In this document: piece after piece, positions 34,977-43,996 of the stretch
How the letters are laid out: each line of letters begins with the position of its first letter
Position numbering within the stretch: the first letter of the stretch is position 1
From: Psychrobacter immobilis
GTDB lineage: Bacteria > Pseudomonadota > Gammaproteobacteria > Pseudomonadales > Moraxellaceae
DNA length: 44,765 nt
Reading direction: 5' to 3'
NCBI RefSeq assembly: GCF_904846185.1
Contig: NZ_CAJGZQ010000029.1
Span: forward strand, 1 to 44,765
Position numbers and translations under genes: made by a program
The notes under the pieces: model-generated
Told to the model about the DNA's origin: nothing
Seen by the model: the letters and a program-made list of their open reading frames with translations, nothing else
Database searches by the model: none

Positions 34977-36557
34977 ATGAGTACAACCCCACTTGCTCTA
35001 TTGTCAGTCTCTGATAAATCCAATATCGTTGAGTTTGCCCAAGGCCTTATTAAGTCAGGCTTTGGCTTACTATCTACTGGCGGTACTTATCGTTTACTCA
35101 CAGAAAACAATGTCGCTGTGACCGAAGTATCCGATTACACAGGTTTTCCTGAAATGATGGATGGCCGTGTCAAAACGCTACATCCTAAAATTCATGGTGG
35201 CATCCTAGGACGCCGTGGTACAGACGATGCCGTAATGAGTGAGCACGCGATTGAGCGTATTGATTTGGTTGTCGTCAACCTTTATCCGTTTGCTGAAACC
35301 ATTGCTCGTGCGGATGTCACCATGAACGATGCTATCGAAAACATCGACATCGGTGGTCCTACGATGGTGCGTTCTGCGGCGAAAAACCACGCTCATGTGG
35401 GTATCGTGACTGATCCAGCAGATTATGAGCGCATACTTGCCGCTTTAGGTGATGGCACCGAGCTGACACCTGCTTTGCGCTATGACTTGGCAGTGAAGGC
35501 TTTTGAGCATACTGCACAGTATGACGGAATGATTGCCAATTTCTTAGGTAGCCGTGTCAATGAAAGCCAGCAGCCTGAGAATTTCTCACGTACCTTTAAT
35601 GTCCAACTGGAAAAAGTACAAGACCTACGCTACGGCGAAAACCCACATCAAAACGCCGCTTTTTATACAGAAAACCATCCGCTAAAAAGCCAACAGGCCT
35701 CTATAGCGACTGCTAAGCAACTGCAAGGCAAGGCGCTGTCTTATAACAATATCGCCGATACTGACGCTGCCCTTGAGTGCGTGAAAGCCTTTAGTACGCC
35801 TGCTTGCGTTATCGTTAAGCATGCCAACCCTTGCGGTGTCGCTGTGAATAACGATCAAGTAACCGCGTATAACACTGCCTTTAGTACTGATCCTGAGTCT
35901 TCTTTTGGCGGCATCATTGCTTTTAACCGCCCATTGACGTTGGCAGCTGCTAAAGCCATTATCGACAACCAGTTTGTAGAAGTTATTATTGCACCAAGCA
36001 TCGAAGATGGTGTGCTTGAAGCGACAGCTGCTAAGAAAAATGTCCGTGTATTGGTGTGCGGCGAACTGCCAGCGCCAGATCAACGCGATAGTCAGCTTGA
36101 CTACAAGCGCGTCAACGGTGGCCTGCTAGTACAAGAGCAAGATCTTGGTTTGATTACAGCCAATGACTTAAAGATTGTCACTGATGTACAACCAACAGAA
36201 GCGCAAATCGCCGATCTATTATTCAGCTGGAATGTGGCAAAATACGTCAAATCTAATGCGATTGTTTATGCCAAAGGTCAGCGTACTATCGGTGTTGGTG
36301 CTGGTCAGATGAGCCGTGTCAACTCAGCGCGTATCGCTGCTATCAAAGCTGAGCACGCTGGATTGGCTACTGAAGGTGCTGTTATGGCATCAGATGCCTT
36401 CTTCCCTTTCCGTGATGGCATCGATAACGCTGCCCAAGTCGGTATTGCTGCTATTATCCAGCCAGGTGGGTCTATGCGTGATGATGAAACCATTGCTGCG
36501 GCAAATGAGCATGGCATCGCGATGGTATTCACTGGTATGCGTCATTTCCGCCATTAA
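34977..36557 (+). CDS. purH: Bifunctional AICAR transformylase / IMP cyclohydrolase
   Basis: The MGS-like cyclohydrolase domain (first about 140 residues) contains [26 protein letters not shown] and [16 protein letters not shown]. The AICARFT domain follows, with [31 protein letters not shown] and the end [20 protein letters not shown]. It catalyses the last two steps of IMP synthesis. I chose the ATG at 34977 (526 residues, as in E. coli); the longer frame from 34920 would run through the terminator hairpin. A five-codon ORF (34963-34980) overlaps the start by ATGA. Confidence 0.96.
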   Translation: MSTTPLALLSVSDKSNIVEFAQGLIKSGFGLLSTGGTYRLLTENNVAVTEVSDYTGFPEMMDGRVKTLHPKIHGGILGRRGTDDAVMSEHAIERIDLVVVNLYPFAETIARADVTMNDAIENIDIGGPTMVRSAAKNHAHVGIVTDPADYERILAALGDGTELTPALRYDLAVKAFEHTAQYDGMIANFLGSRVNESQQPENFSRTFNVQLEKVQDLRYGENPHQNAAFYTENHPLKSQQASIATAKQLQGKALSYNNIADTDAALECVKAFSTPACVIVKHANPCGVAVNNDQVTAYNTAFSTDPESSFGGIIAFNRPLTLAAAKAIIDNQFVEVIIAPSIEDGVLEATAAKKNVRVLVCGELPAPDQRDSQLDYKRVNGGLLVQEQDLGLITANDLKIVTDVQPTEAQIADLLFSWNVAKYVKSNAIVYAKGQRTIGVGAGQMSRVNSARIAAIKAEHAGLATEGAVMASDAFFPFRDGIDNAAQVGIAAIIQPGGSMRDDETIAAANEHGIAMVFTGMRHFRH

Positions 36558-36639
36558 ATTGTTCCGTATCACTTTGAATATTAGCATTGATAGCAGTATT
36601 GAATTTCGTATCGCCATTAATGCTAAATTTTTATGATAA

Positions 36640-36697
36640 AAGTAATACTCATTAAAAAAGCCACTGTAGACAGTGGCTTTTTTAATGAGTATTACTT
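36640..36697. terminator. Bidirectional terminator with 27-base perfect arms
   Basis: The left arm 36640-36666 and right arm 36671-36697 are exact reverse complements with a TAGA loop. The core is AAAAAAGCCACTG against CAGTGGCTTTTTT. It lies between the converging purH and ppiD genes. Confidence 0.95.
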
Positions 36698-36760
36698 GAG
36701 AAAATTATTTAGAAAGAATGACTAAGTAAGTATCTCAAATTTTCCTTAATAGCTTTACTT

Positions 36761-38635
36761 CTAACGCCCTTGCGCGTTTGCTATATTGGCGTCATTAACT
36801 TCAACTTTATATACCAAGCGTAGATAATCCAAGTAATCTTGTAGCTGATCTTGCCCCAAGTTATCACGAATGATTGCAGCCGTTTGTGCTCTTTGCACAT
36901 CAGATAATGGCGACTGCTCCTCTGTTTTAATACGATCACCGACCAACAAAGTCGCGCCCATCTCAGTCTCACTGGCAATGGCAACGACGCCATTATTAGC
37001 TGCTTGCTGACTAAAGGCCAATCCGCGCTCTTTCTCTGTCAATAGAGTGGTTTGGCGATTCACTTCACCTAATGATTGAAAACGTACTGGCTGTTTATTG
37101 ATATCAGCAGGCGTTTTAATACCAGCGGCTAGTTTCTTCGCCTCTTTTAGAGCCAATGCCGTGGCCTTTTCTTGACGTAATATCTGAGTGATTTTTGGTG
37201 TAGCAGCAGCTAAGCTAAGCGTTTTCGTAGGACGATAGTTGCTTGGTTGCACCCATACCGTCCCGTTACCAACTTCGATACCTGCGGTTACTGCCTGATC
37301 TTGAATGGTAAATTCATCAAAAGCCTGCTTAATCACTGCTGGTTGTGATAACTCCGATTTGTTGTTTTCTTTACGATAATCCTTGATACGTTTTAGCGTT
37401 ACGTTCTCTTGCTGAGCGATGTCTTCGATACTAAAGCCATCTGCTGCCAAGTCATTAATCGCTGTCACTTTATCTGCATAGATTTCTTGACGCTTATATT
37501 CTTTGGCTTTTGCTGTCAACTCTGCACGCATGCTTTCTAGGCTTGGGATTTTACTACCGTGATCTTCGGTTACGGTAAATATCTGGTAGCCAAAGCTAGT
37601 CTTAATAGGTGCTGTTACATCACCCACACTTAAGCCCTCTAAAGCTTGCTCAACCGCTGCGGCATCATTGCCAAATACAGAGGGATTAAAGGTACCAATA
37701 TCGCCTCCTGTTGCTCCTGATGGATCATCTGACTCGGTTTTAGCCAATGCGGCAAACGACTCACCTTTATCTAAGCGAGCTTTGATTTTGGCCGCTCTGG
37801 TCTTCGCATCTTTACCCGTTAATAGGATTTGACTGATTTTACGTTCATCGACGACCGCTAGCCCTTGCTTATAGGCTTCATATTGCTGCTGCAAATCCTC
37901 TTCCGTAACTTCATTCACTTGAATGGTTTTAGGACTTAATTGCAAATATGCCAAATCTACCATCGCCGCACTTTTTAGTGTGTCTTTATTGGCATCATAA
38001 TAGGCTCGTATATCGCCTTTGCTTAACTTGACCTGATCTACATAGTCTTGCCAATTAAATCGATGCAGCCAGATATTGCGCGACTCAAGTTGTAAGTCAA
38101 TCAATTGACTGACCGCTTGCATAGGATATACTGCCGTGCCAACAATACTAGCATTGAGTTGGTCGAGGCTTAACTGGTTACGAAACTCAGCAAATAGCTG
38201 ATCTTTAGTCATGCCGCGCTGGCGCAAGAAGTTTGAGAATTGGTCGTTAGAAAAATTACCTTCTGCGTCCTTAAAAATTTCTTCTTCACGCAACAAACGA
38301 TTAATCGTGTCATCAGAGACTGTCATACCAAGCTTGCCCGCTTGCTGCTCCAATAGCGTACGATCAATGAGACCTTTGAGCACCTGCTCGTGCAACACAT
38401 CTTCATTTAATAGACTGGCATCATCAACTTGTTCTAGTATTTCAGTACGACGGTTATTTACGGCAGTCTGATACTCGGACAACCCTACGCTTGCTTCACC
38501 CACCTGAGCGACTTGGTTGGGATCGACCCCGCCTCCAAAATAGCTTTCGACACCCAATAGAGCGAGCGGCGATAGGCATAAAATCAATAAAATGCGACCT
38601 GGCCAGCTTTTTAAGAAATCGCGCAATTTATCCAT
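36761..38635 (-). CDS. ppiD: Periplasmic folding chaperone PpiD (SurA/parvulin-type)
   Basis: A single N-terminal membrane segment (about 13-30, GRILLILCLSPLALLG) anchors a long periplasmic chaperone domain. The SurA-like N-terminal pattern reads EQVLKGLIDRTLLEQQAGKL. The parvulin domain (about 255-360) contains ISQILLTG, KGESFAALAKTESDDPSG and GGDIGTFNP. PpiD holds newly exported proteins near the Sec translocon. The length of 624 residues matches E. coli. It ends facing purH, and the order hup-ppiD is conserved in gammaproteobacteria. Confidence 0.92.
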   Translation of the reverse strand: MDKLRDFLKSWPGRILLILCLSPLALLGVESYFGGGVDPNQVAQVGEASVGLSEYQTAVNNRRTEILEQVDDASLLNEDVLHEQVLKGLIDRTLLEQQAGKLGMTVSDDTINRLLREEEIFKDAEGNFSNDQFSNFLRQRGMTKDQLFAEFRNQLSLDQLNASIVGTAVYPMQAVSQLIDLQLESRNIWLHRFNWQDYVDQVKLSKGDIRAYYDANKDTLKSAAMVDLAYLQLSPKTIQVNEVTEEDLQQQYEAYKQGLAVVDERKISQILLTGKDAKTRAAKIKARLDKGESFAALAKTESDDPSGATGGDIGTFNPSVFGNDAAAVEQALEGLSVGDVTAPIKTSFGYQIFTVTEDHGSKIPSLESMRAELTAKAKEYKRQEIYADKVTAINDLAADGFSIEDIAQQENVTLKRIKDYRKENNKSELSQPAVIKQAFDEFTIQDQAVTAGIEVGNGTVWVQPSNYRPTKTLSLAAATPKITQILRQEKATALALKEAKKLAAGIKTPADINKQPVRFQSLGEVNRQTTLLTEKERGLAFSQQAANNGVVAIASETEMGATLLVGDRIKTEEQSPLSDVQRAQTAAIIRDNLGQDQLQDYLDYLRLVYKVEVNDANIANAQGR

Positions 38636-39018
38636 AGTTATCTCTGCTTTATAAACCTATATTGATGAAAAACCATTGTAATATTACTATTAATATCAAT
38701 GCTATCTAAGCAGGCAATGGTAAGAATAAGAACGTGTGAATTTGATATAGAACAACAAGACTGAGTAAAACGGCCTTATTTAAACAACGCATCTATCGCG
38801 CGCCCTATGATACGTGATTTTTGATGCAGACTCAAAATATTCACGTGGTATGATACAAACTATAGCGATAAAAAAAGCACCTAATATCTAGGTGCTTTTT
38901 TATGATTCATATTATGACTTTTCAGCCATGCTATAAACCATATGGTGCTTTACTAAGTAAATGCTGTGTTGATTCGTATATCACGTCGTTATACAGCATC
39001 CATTTTTAATAAAACGGC
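38636..39018. promoter_or_regulatory. Intergenic region between hup and ppiD
   Basis: 383 bases containing the hup terminator (38871-38901) and, left of it, the ppiD promoter region. On the minus strand TTGCCT followed after 16 bases by TATTAA is a weak ppiD promoter candidate. No gene seen. Confidence 0.45.
38871..38901. terminator. Terminator downstream of hup
   Basis: AAAAAAGCACCTA (38871-38883) pairs with TAGGTGCTTTTTT (38889-38901), with a five-base loop. A- and T-runs on both sides allow use on either strand. hup, on the minus strand, ends 118 bases upstream. Confidence 0.9.
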
Positions 39019-39291
39019 TTAGTTTAAACGCTCTTTTAAGTTTTTACCCGCTTTAAAGCTTGGTACTTTACTTGCTGGAATGCTAAGCTCTTCACCCGTC
39101 TTAGGGTTACGGCCAGTACGTGCTTTACGGTCTTTTACGCTGAAAGTACCAAAACCAACCAATGAGATGCTATCGCCAGCTTCTAGCGCTTCACCAACAC
39201 TTTCCATAACAGCATTCAATGCATCGCCAGCTTGGGTTTTGTTTAGGCCACTTTTGTCTGCGATGCTATCAATTAATTCTGACTTATTCAT
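39019..39291 (-). CDS. hupB: Nucleoid protein HU
   Basis: The 90-residue protein is a complete [42 protein letters not shown] with the DNA-binding beta-arm, and [20 protein letters not shown]. It binds and bends DNA without sequence specificity. AAGGAA precedes the ATG by four bases. It is followed by ppiD, the same order as in E. coli hupB-ppiD, which supports the hupB symbol. Confidence 0.96.
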   Translation of the reverse strand: MNKSELIDSIADKSGLNKTQAGDALNAVMESVGEALEAGDSISLVGFGTFSVKDRKARTGRNPKTGEELSIPASKVPSFKAGKNLKERLN

Positions 39292-39338
39292 AAAATTTCC
39301 TTCAAGTTTAAGGGGGATAATAAACGCTCACGCCAAGC

Positions 39339-39367
39339 ATTGTAACGCTCTCATAGCATTTAAGCAA
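39339..39367 (-). promoter_or_regulatory. Sigma-70 promoter of hupB
   Basis: On the minus strand TTGCTT (39362-39367) and TACAAT (39339-39344) are separated by 17 bases, about 50 bases before the hupB start. The rest of the gap to 39810 holds a GAGATG/CATCTC hairpin near 39590 and repeated GCGTTACT near 39690 and 39712, but no gene. Confidence 0.75.
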
Positions 39368-39810
39368 TAAAAACTGCCTGACTGGCGTATTAACAGGTTT
39401 CGCTTTGTTATCGTCTTTATATCAAGGCAGCATAAGGAGCGCAAGCGATTTTACATATTTTTGCCTACTGTACTACGTATTTGACACTCAATGTTACGCA
39501 AAGCCTCTGCAACGGTCATAACTGCTAGTAACCTTGGCTTTTCCTAACTTCGACTTAACGAGCCAACCTCTATACTGCCTTATCGTTCAAAGAGATGTCA
39601 TCTCATACTGAGGTATCGCCAGTCATAGATACTTGTGTCCTTGTTGATTACCAAATTGTAAAGTAATAATTTCCCAACTGACAGAAACTAGCGTTACTTT
39701 TTATTATAAAGGCGTTACTATAAGCAAAATATCACTGCACCTTTTGGGTCAATTTTGACTCTTGTTTGTCTTTTGCCTCTAATTTGCCAAATATAAAACG
39801 GATTATTTAC

Positions 39811-40455
39811 ATGAAGCGTTCTACGTTGTCTCACTCTTTTCTTAATATCATTCTGGTGTTCATCGAGTCGGCGCTGACACTATTGTTACGTTTAGATCCC
39901 GAACTACGTAAAGCCGCTTACCCACTTGCCAAGCAAGGTACTGTCGTGGCGCTACGCTTGTATCTACCGCATGTTGAAGTGTTTGCCACTTTTAGCACCA
40001 AAGGCGTATTATTAGACGCAGAGTTACCTATTGACCGCAGCGAACCTGACGTCATCATTAATGCTTATAGCATCCAAGTGATCAATGCGATCACCACTCA
40101 TGACAGCGAAACCACCGAAAAACTACAAATGCGCGGCGAGTCTGTCCAAGTACAGTTGGTCAAGCAGTTTATTATGCAACTCGGTCTTGGCAGCTTAATT
40201 CAAGGTCTTATTAAAAAGATAAAAGGTGGCAAAGGTAAGACCAAGCCTACTGAAGCTGAAATGGCTGACAAAAAGGACAGCTATAAATTACGCATCAAAG
40301 AGCAACAAACCCAAATAAACACCTTGACTATTAAAAACCGTGAGCTTGAAATCACGGTTAAAGAGTTACAGAGCAAACAGAAAACCCTGATAATCGTCAC
40401 CGTGGCTGCTCTTGTCATTATGATTGCAGCCATTATCGCGCTATTGATGAATTAA
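39811..40455 (+). CDS. UbiJ/SCP2-like protein with coiled coil and C-terminal membrane anchor
   Basis: The N-terminal 110 residues follow the UbiJ (SCP2-type) pattern: LRLDPELRKAAYPLAKQGTV, VALRLYLPHVEVFATF, GVLLDAELP, PDVIINAYSIQVI, KLQMRGE. The C-terminal part has a basic patch (LIKKIKGGKGKTK), a coiled coil (IKEQQTQINTLTIKNRELEI) and a terminal membrane helix (LIIVTVAALVIMIAAIIALL). UbiJ helps the Ubi complex handle lipid intermediates, and the anchor here would hold such a domain at the membrane. UbiJ identity is inference from pattern, and the protein may be a distant relative. I start at ATG 39811 (214 residues); an in-frame ATG at 39766 has no better ribosome site. Confidence 0.55.
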   Translation: MKRSTLSHSFLNIILVFIESALTLLLRLDPELRKAAYPLAKQGTVVALRLYLPHVEVFATFSTKGVLLDAELPIDRSEPDVIINAYSIQVINAITTHDSETTEKLQMRGESVQVQLVKQFIMQLGLGSLIQGLIKKIKGGKGKTKPTEAEMADKKDSYKLRIKEQQTQINTLTIKNRELEITVKELQSKQKTLIIVTVAALVIMIAAIIALLMN

Positions 40456-40557
40456 TGTCGCCAACAACGACTTACCAATGTCAGCTTAACAATGAAAGGC
40501 TACTTACTTTACCAAACGCGTTTGATGCCGATTAAGGCATATTAAGCGCTTAGATAG

Positions 40558-40589
40558 TTAGGGCGTATGGAACATTCAGCACGCCCTAA
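40558..40589. repeat. Inverted repeat TTAGGGCGT / ACGCCCTAA
   Basis: TTAGGGCGT (40558-40566) and ACGCCCTAA (40581-40589) are perfect reverse complements around 14 bases. They have the same TTA-GGGCGT edge as the insertion sequence starting at 44641. It could be a relic of a related element or an ordinary hairpin. Confidence 0.6.
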
Positions 40590-40756
40590 TATAAAGGATA
40601 GAAGTTAAAAAAACGTAAGACGCAAACCTCAAGACTGTATTTTAGTATTTCAAAAATGCTAGGAATCAATGTTTTCAATCTTATAGTCCCTCCTTTTAAT
40701 ACCATTGTTTTTATCAATCATAGTGATAAGCTCGATTAACCATTCAACCACACTTT

Positions 40757-40790
40757 AATCTTGACTAAATTACTCAGGATTAAGTATAAT
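40757..40790 (+). promoter_or_regulatory. isc operon promoter with IscR type-1-like dyad
   Basis: TTGACT (40761-40766) and TATAAT (40785-40790) are 18 bases apart. Overlapping them, AATCTTGA (40757-40764) and TCAGGATT (40774-40781) form a dyad in the layout of IscR type-1 sites, which bind the [2Fe-2S] form and repress the operon. Confidence 0.7.
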
Positions 40791-40966
40791 TGGCTTAATC
40801 GTTGCACACATCGGGTTAATCATCTGCTGTTTAATAACGATAAGACACAACTTAGCGGTTATGTGATTTCATCAGTAGCTTTCATATTGCGCTACAAGCT
40901 GCCACCACTATCATTTTGCTAAGGTCGTTGTTAAATAAAAATGACTTAAAAGTTTGGAGATAACAC

Positions 40967-41476
40967 ATGCGTTTGACTACTCGAGGCAGATATGCCGTTA
41001 CTGCGTTACTGGATTTGGCATTACAGACCAGCCAACAAGACACTGCAGTCTCCTTATCTGATATCGCCAAGCGGCAATCGATTTCTATCTCTTACCTTGA
41101 ACAACTGTTTTCCAAACTTCGTAAGCGTGGTCTGGTCACTAGCATCCGAGGTGCGGCCGGTGGCTATCATCTAGCCAAACCCTTGCATGAAATAGACGTC
41201 ATGAGCATCATATCTGCCGTCGATGAGTCGGTTAATGCGATGCAGTGCGAAGGACGCGGCGACTGTCAAGGTGGTACAATGTGCTTAACCCATGATTTAT
41301 GGTGTGCACTGTCCAATCATATCGAACAGTACTTGAAAAATATAACATTAGCGCAATTATTAGACATGGAAAATGTGCAGTCAGTGTCAGAGCGTCAGCA
41401 CAGCTCTACCAAAGAGATTTCCATAAAAGATATCAACACTATTACCCTATCGAACAGCGAGGCAAACCCAGCATGA
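40967..41476 (+). CDS. iscR: Iron-sulfur cluster regulator IscR
   Basis: The Rrf2-type winged helix opens [20 protein letters not shown]. The cluster ligands are Cys94, Cys100, Cys106 and His109, matching E. coli Cys92, 98, 104 and His107. It represses its own operon as [2Fe-2S] protein. A polar tail ends the protein. GGAG precedes the ATG. Its stop overlaps the iscS start through ATGA. Confidence 0.95.
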   Translation: MRLTTRGRYAVTALLDLALQTSQQDTAVSLSDIAKRQSISISYLEQLFSKLRKRGLVTSIRGAAGGYHLAKPLHEIDVMSIISAVDESVNAMQCEGRGDCQGGTMCLTHDLWCALSNHIEQYLKNITLAQLLDMENVQSVSERQHSSTKEISIKDINTITLSNSEANPA

Positions 41477-42699
41477 GCCAACATAACAACCTTATATACT
41501 TAGATTATGCCGCCACCACACCAGTTGCAAAATCAGTAGCTGCTAAGATGAGCGAGTATCTGACAGTAGATGGCATCTTTGGTAACCCAGCCTCGCGCTC
41601 GCATGGCTATGGCTGGCAAGCAGAAGAAGCGGTAGAAACAGCGCGTCAACAAGTGGCTGAAGTCATTAATGCTGATCCACGCGAAATCGTCTTTACCTCT
41701 GGTGCAACAGAATCAGACAACCTAGCGATTAAAGGTGCCGCCCACTTTTATCAATCTCGTGGTAAGCACATCATTACCAGTAAGATCGAACATAAAGCCG
41801 TATTAGATACGTGCCGTGAGCTTGAGCAAGAAGGTTTTGAGATTACTTATCTTGAGCCACAGCCAAGCACTGGGCTAATCTTACCAGAGCAAGTGAAAGA
41901 AGCATTACGTGACGATACTATCTTAGTATCACTCATGATGGTAAATAATGAGCTTGGTACGATTACTGATGTCGCTGCCATTGGTGAAATCACTCGTGAA
42001 GCGGGTGTGGTCTTCCACGTCGATGGCGCACAATCTGTTGGTAAAGTATTGATTGACCTTGAAACCATGAAGATCGATTTGATGAGCTTCTCAGGTCACA
42101 AAGCCTACGGCCCTAAAGGTATTGGTGCATTATTTGTTCGCCGTAAGCCACGTATCCGCTTGAAAGCAGAGCAGCATGGCGGTGGTCATGAACGCGGTAT
42201 GCGTTCAGGTACATTACCGACGCATCAAATCGTTGGTCTTGGAGCAGCATTTGCTTTAGCCAATGAGCGTTATGAAGAAGACCATGCACATGCAGCTAAA
42301 TTACGCCAAAAACTGTGGGACGGTCTACAAGATATCGAAGAGATCTACCTAAATGGTGATCTTGAGCACAGCGTGCCTAACATTGTAAACATCAGCTTCA
42401 ACTTCGTTGAGGGCGAGTCTCTCATGATGTCACTTAAAGATTTAGCTGTATCATCAGGCTCAGCCTGTACCTCAGCGACGCTTGAGCCATCATATGTATT
42501 ACGCGCTATTGGTCGCCCAGATGAATTAGCACACAGCTCAATTCGTTTCAGCTTCGGTCGTTATACCACCGAAGAAGACATCGATACTGTCATCAAACAA
42601 ATGCATGAAGCGGTCGATAAATTACGTGCCTTATCACCACTTTGGGATATGTACCAAGAAGGTGTTGATTTAGATTCAGTCGAATGGGCTGAGCACTAA
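41473..42699 (+). CDS. iscS: Cysteine desulfurase IscS
   Basis: The PLP-binding Lys lies in [12 protein letters not shown] (near 209) and the active-site Cys loop in [13 protein letters not shown] (near 331). The opening is [12 protein letters not shown]. The 408-residue length agrees with the family. An in-frame ATG at 41299 lies inside iscR; the ATG at 41473 (MSQHNN) is the real start, coupled to the iscR stop. It takes sulfur from cysteine for clusters and thiolated tRNAs. Confidence 0.96.
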   Translation: MSQHNNLIYLDYAATTPVAKSVAAKMSEYLTVDGIFGNPASRSHGYGWQAEEAVETARQQVAEVINADPREIVFTSGATESDNLAIKGAAHFYQSRGKHIITSKIEHKAVLDTCRELEQEGFEITYLEPQPSTGLILPEQVKEALRDDTILVSLMMVNNELGTITDVAAIGEITREAGVVFHVDGAQSVGKVLIDLETMKIDLMSFSGHKAYGPKGIGALFVRRKPRIRLKAEQHGGGHERGMRSGTLPTHQIVGLGAAFALANERYEEDHAHAAKLRQKLWDGLQDIEEIYLNGDLEHSVPNIVNISFNFVEGESLMMSLKDLAVSSGSACTSATLEPSYVLRAIGRPDELAHSSIRFSFGRYTTEEDIDTVIKQMHEAVDKLRALSPLWDMYQEGVDLDSVEWAEH

Positions 42700-42769
42700 A
42701 ATTACCGAAAGCAACGACATAGTTATCAAACAGAACCATTAAACGATTGATCAGACACTTATAAATCCA

Positions 42770-42815
42770 GTTTTTATAAATACCGTTTTTATAAATACCG
42801 TTTCTATTAACTAAA
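42770..42815 (+). repeat. Tandem 15-base repeat between iscS and iscU
   Basis: GTTTTTATAAATACC occurs at 42770-42784 and 42785-42799, followed by a decayed third unit beginning GTTTCTATTAAC. A related CTTATAAATCCA precedes it. It lies in the 198-base iscS-iscU gap. Confidence 0.85.
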
Positions 42816-42897
42816 TGTTTGACCCCAATTATCGATGAGTAGTTAGACATTTAAAGTCAGTAATTAACTACTCATCATCTAACTAGGAGAAAACCCC

Positions 42898-43308
42898 ATG
42901 GCCTATAGTGACCAAGTTATTGATCATTACGAAAATCCACGCAACGTCGGCAATCTTGATAAAAATGCCAAAAACGTTGGTACTGGTATGGTTGGTGCCC
43001 CAGCTTGTGGCGATGTAATGCGCCTACAAATTCAAGTTGATGATAATGGCATCATTGAAGATGCACGCTTTAAAACTTATGGCTGTGGTTCAGCCATTGC
43101 TTCAAGCTCACTTGTTACCGAGTGGCTAAAAGGCAAAAGCTTGGATCAAGCGGGCGAAATCAAAAACAACGATATCGCGAAAGAGTTGGCCTTACCACCA
43201 GTAAAAGTGCATTGCTCTGTACTTGCTGAAGACGCCATTAAAGCCGCTATTAGCGACTATAAAGGTAAGCATAGCGCAGCAGTAGAAACAGAAGAAGCGG
43301 CTAGCTAA
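42898..43308 (+). CDS. iscU: Iron-sulfur cluster scaffold IscU
   Basis: The ligands are all present: Cys37 and Asp39 (PACGDVM), Cys63 (YGCGSA), His105-Cys106 (VHCSVLA). The HscA-recognition motif LPPVK precedes them. Clusters are built on this protein with sulfur from IscS. CTAGGAGA stands before the ATG. A hairpin terminator follows, before iscA. Confidence 0.97.
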   Translation: MAYSDQVIDHYENPRNVGNLDKNAKNVGTGMVGAPACGDVMRLQIQVDDNGIIEDARFKTYGCGSAIASSSLVTEWLKGKSLDQAGEIKNNDIAKELALPPVKVHCSVLAEDAIKAAISDYKGKHSAAVETEEAAS

Positions 43309-43396
43309 ACCTATTAGCGTAAGTATTGTACTTCTAAGTACACGGTCTTAATGGCCGTACTTTAGTAGTCGATGTATTGAACAGCTACTAACGCTA

Positions 43397-43434
43397 AAAA
43401 GGTGACAATAACGCTAATGTAATTGTCACCTTTT
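43397..43434 (+). terminator. Terminator between iscU and iscA
   Basis: AAAAGGTGACAAT (43397-43409) pairs with ATTGTCACCTTTT (43422-43434), followed by ATTTTC. It falls inside what is normally one isc operon. Confidence 0.8.
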
Positions 43435-43556
43435 ATTTTCTAGTGATTCTTAACTGGTCGTTATTAAGATTTTTTTGGCAAGTGCGCTATTTTCATTGCC
43501 AGTTTATACAGATTTTTTTGATTGATATTTATCATTGATAGTCAATGGGAGTTGGC

Positions 43557-43877
43557 ATGATTGAAATGACAGAACGCGCCGCTCAGCATGTTCGAGACTT
43601 TTTGGACAATCGCGGCAAAGGCGAAGGTATTCGAGTGGGTATCCGTACTGCGGGTTGCTCAGGCTTAGCTTACGTTTTAGAGTTTGTAGATACCCCTGAT
43701 GAAAATGACACGCGTTACGAAAGCCGCGGTGTTAACATCTTTATTGATCCTAAAAGTTTGGTTTATTTAGATGGTTTGTTGATGGACTACGAAAAAGAAG
43801 GTCTTAATGAAGGCTTTAAGTTCACCAATCCTAATCAAAAAGGCGAATGTGGTTGCGGCGAGTCTTTTACCGTTTAA
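43557..43877 (+). CDS. iscA: A-type iron-sulfur carrier IscA
   Basis: The three cysteines are Cys34 (TAGCSGLAY), Cys98 and Cys100 (GECGCGESF), as in E. coli IscA. It delivers clusters to target proteins. An in-frame ATG exists at 43545. I use 43557 because GGGAG lies six bases before it and the product has the usual 106 residues. It is separated from iscU by a terminator and must have its own promoter or rely on read-through. Confidence 0.93.
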   Translation: MIEMTERAAQHVRDFLDNRGKGEGIRVGIRTAGCSGLAYVLEFVDTPDENDTRYESRGVNIFIDPKSLVYLDGLLMDYEKEGLNEGFKFTNPNQKGECGCGESFTV

Positions 43878-43996
43878 TGAGCCAAAGGTTAAAAAACCCT
43901 TGAGCTTAGAGTTTCCTGATTCTATATTCAAGCCATAATAAATATGTTCTCAGCTAAAGAAAACTTTCAAAATAAATAACAAGCAAGGCGTATGAT

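Larger units (their letters stand above)
40456..40966. promoter_or_regulatory. Long intergenic region before iscR
   Basis: 511 bases with no convincing gene. From left to right it holds the TTAGGGCGT/ACGCCCTAA hairpin (40558-40589), the isc promoter with IscR dyad (40757-40790), and an iscR leader of about 170 bases. The long leader could be the target of a small RNA, but I see no known pairing. Confidence 0.5.

Noticed and set aside
40455..40535. A 26-codon frame starting on the stop of the UbiJ-like gene (TAATG)
   Set aside because: No ribosome site of its own that can be separated from the upstream gene, and no conserved features. Too short to support alone.
41299..41472. Longer start for iscS
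   Set aside because: It lies inside iscR in another frame; the coupled ATG at 41473 gives the family length.
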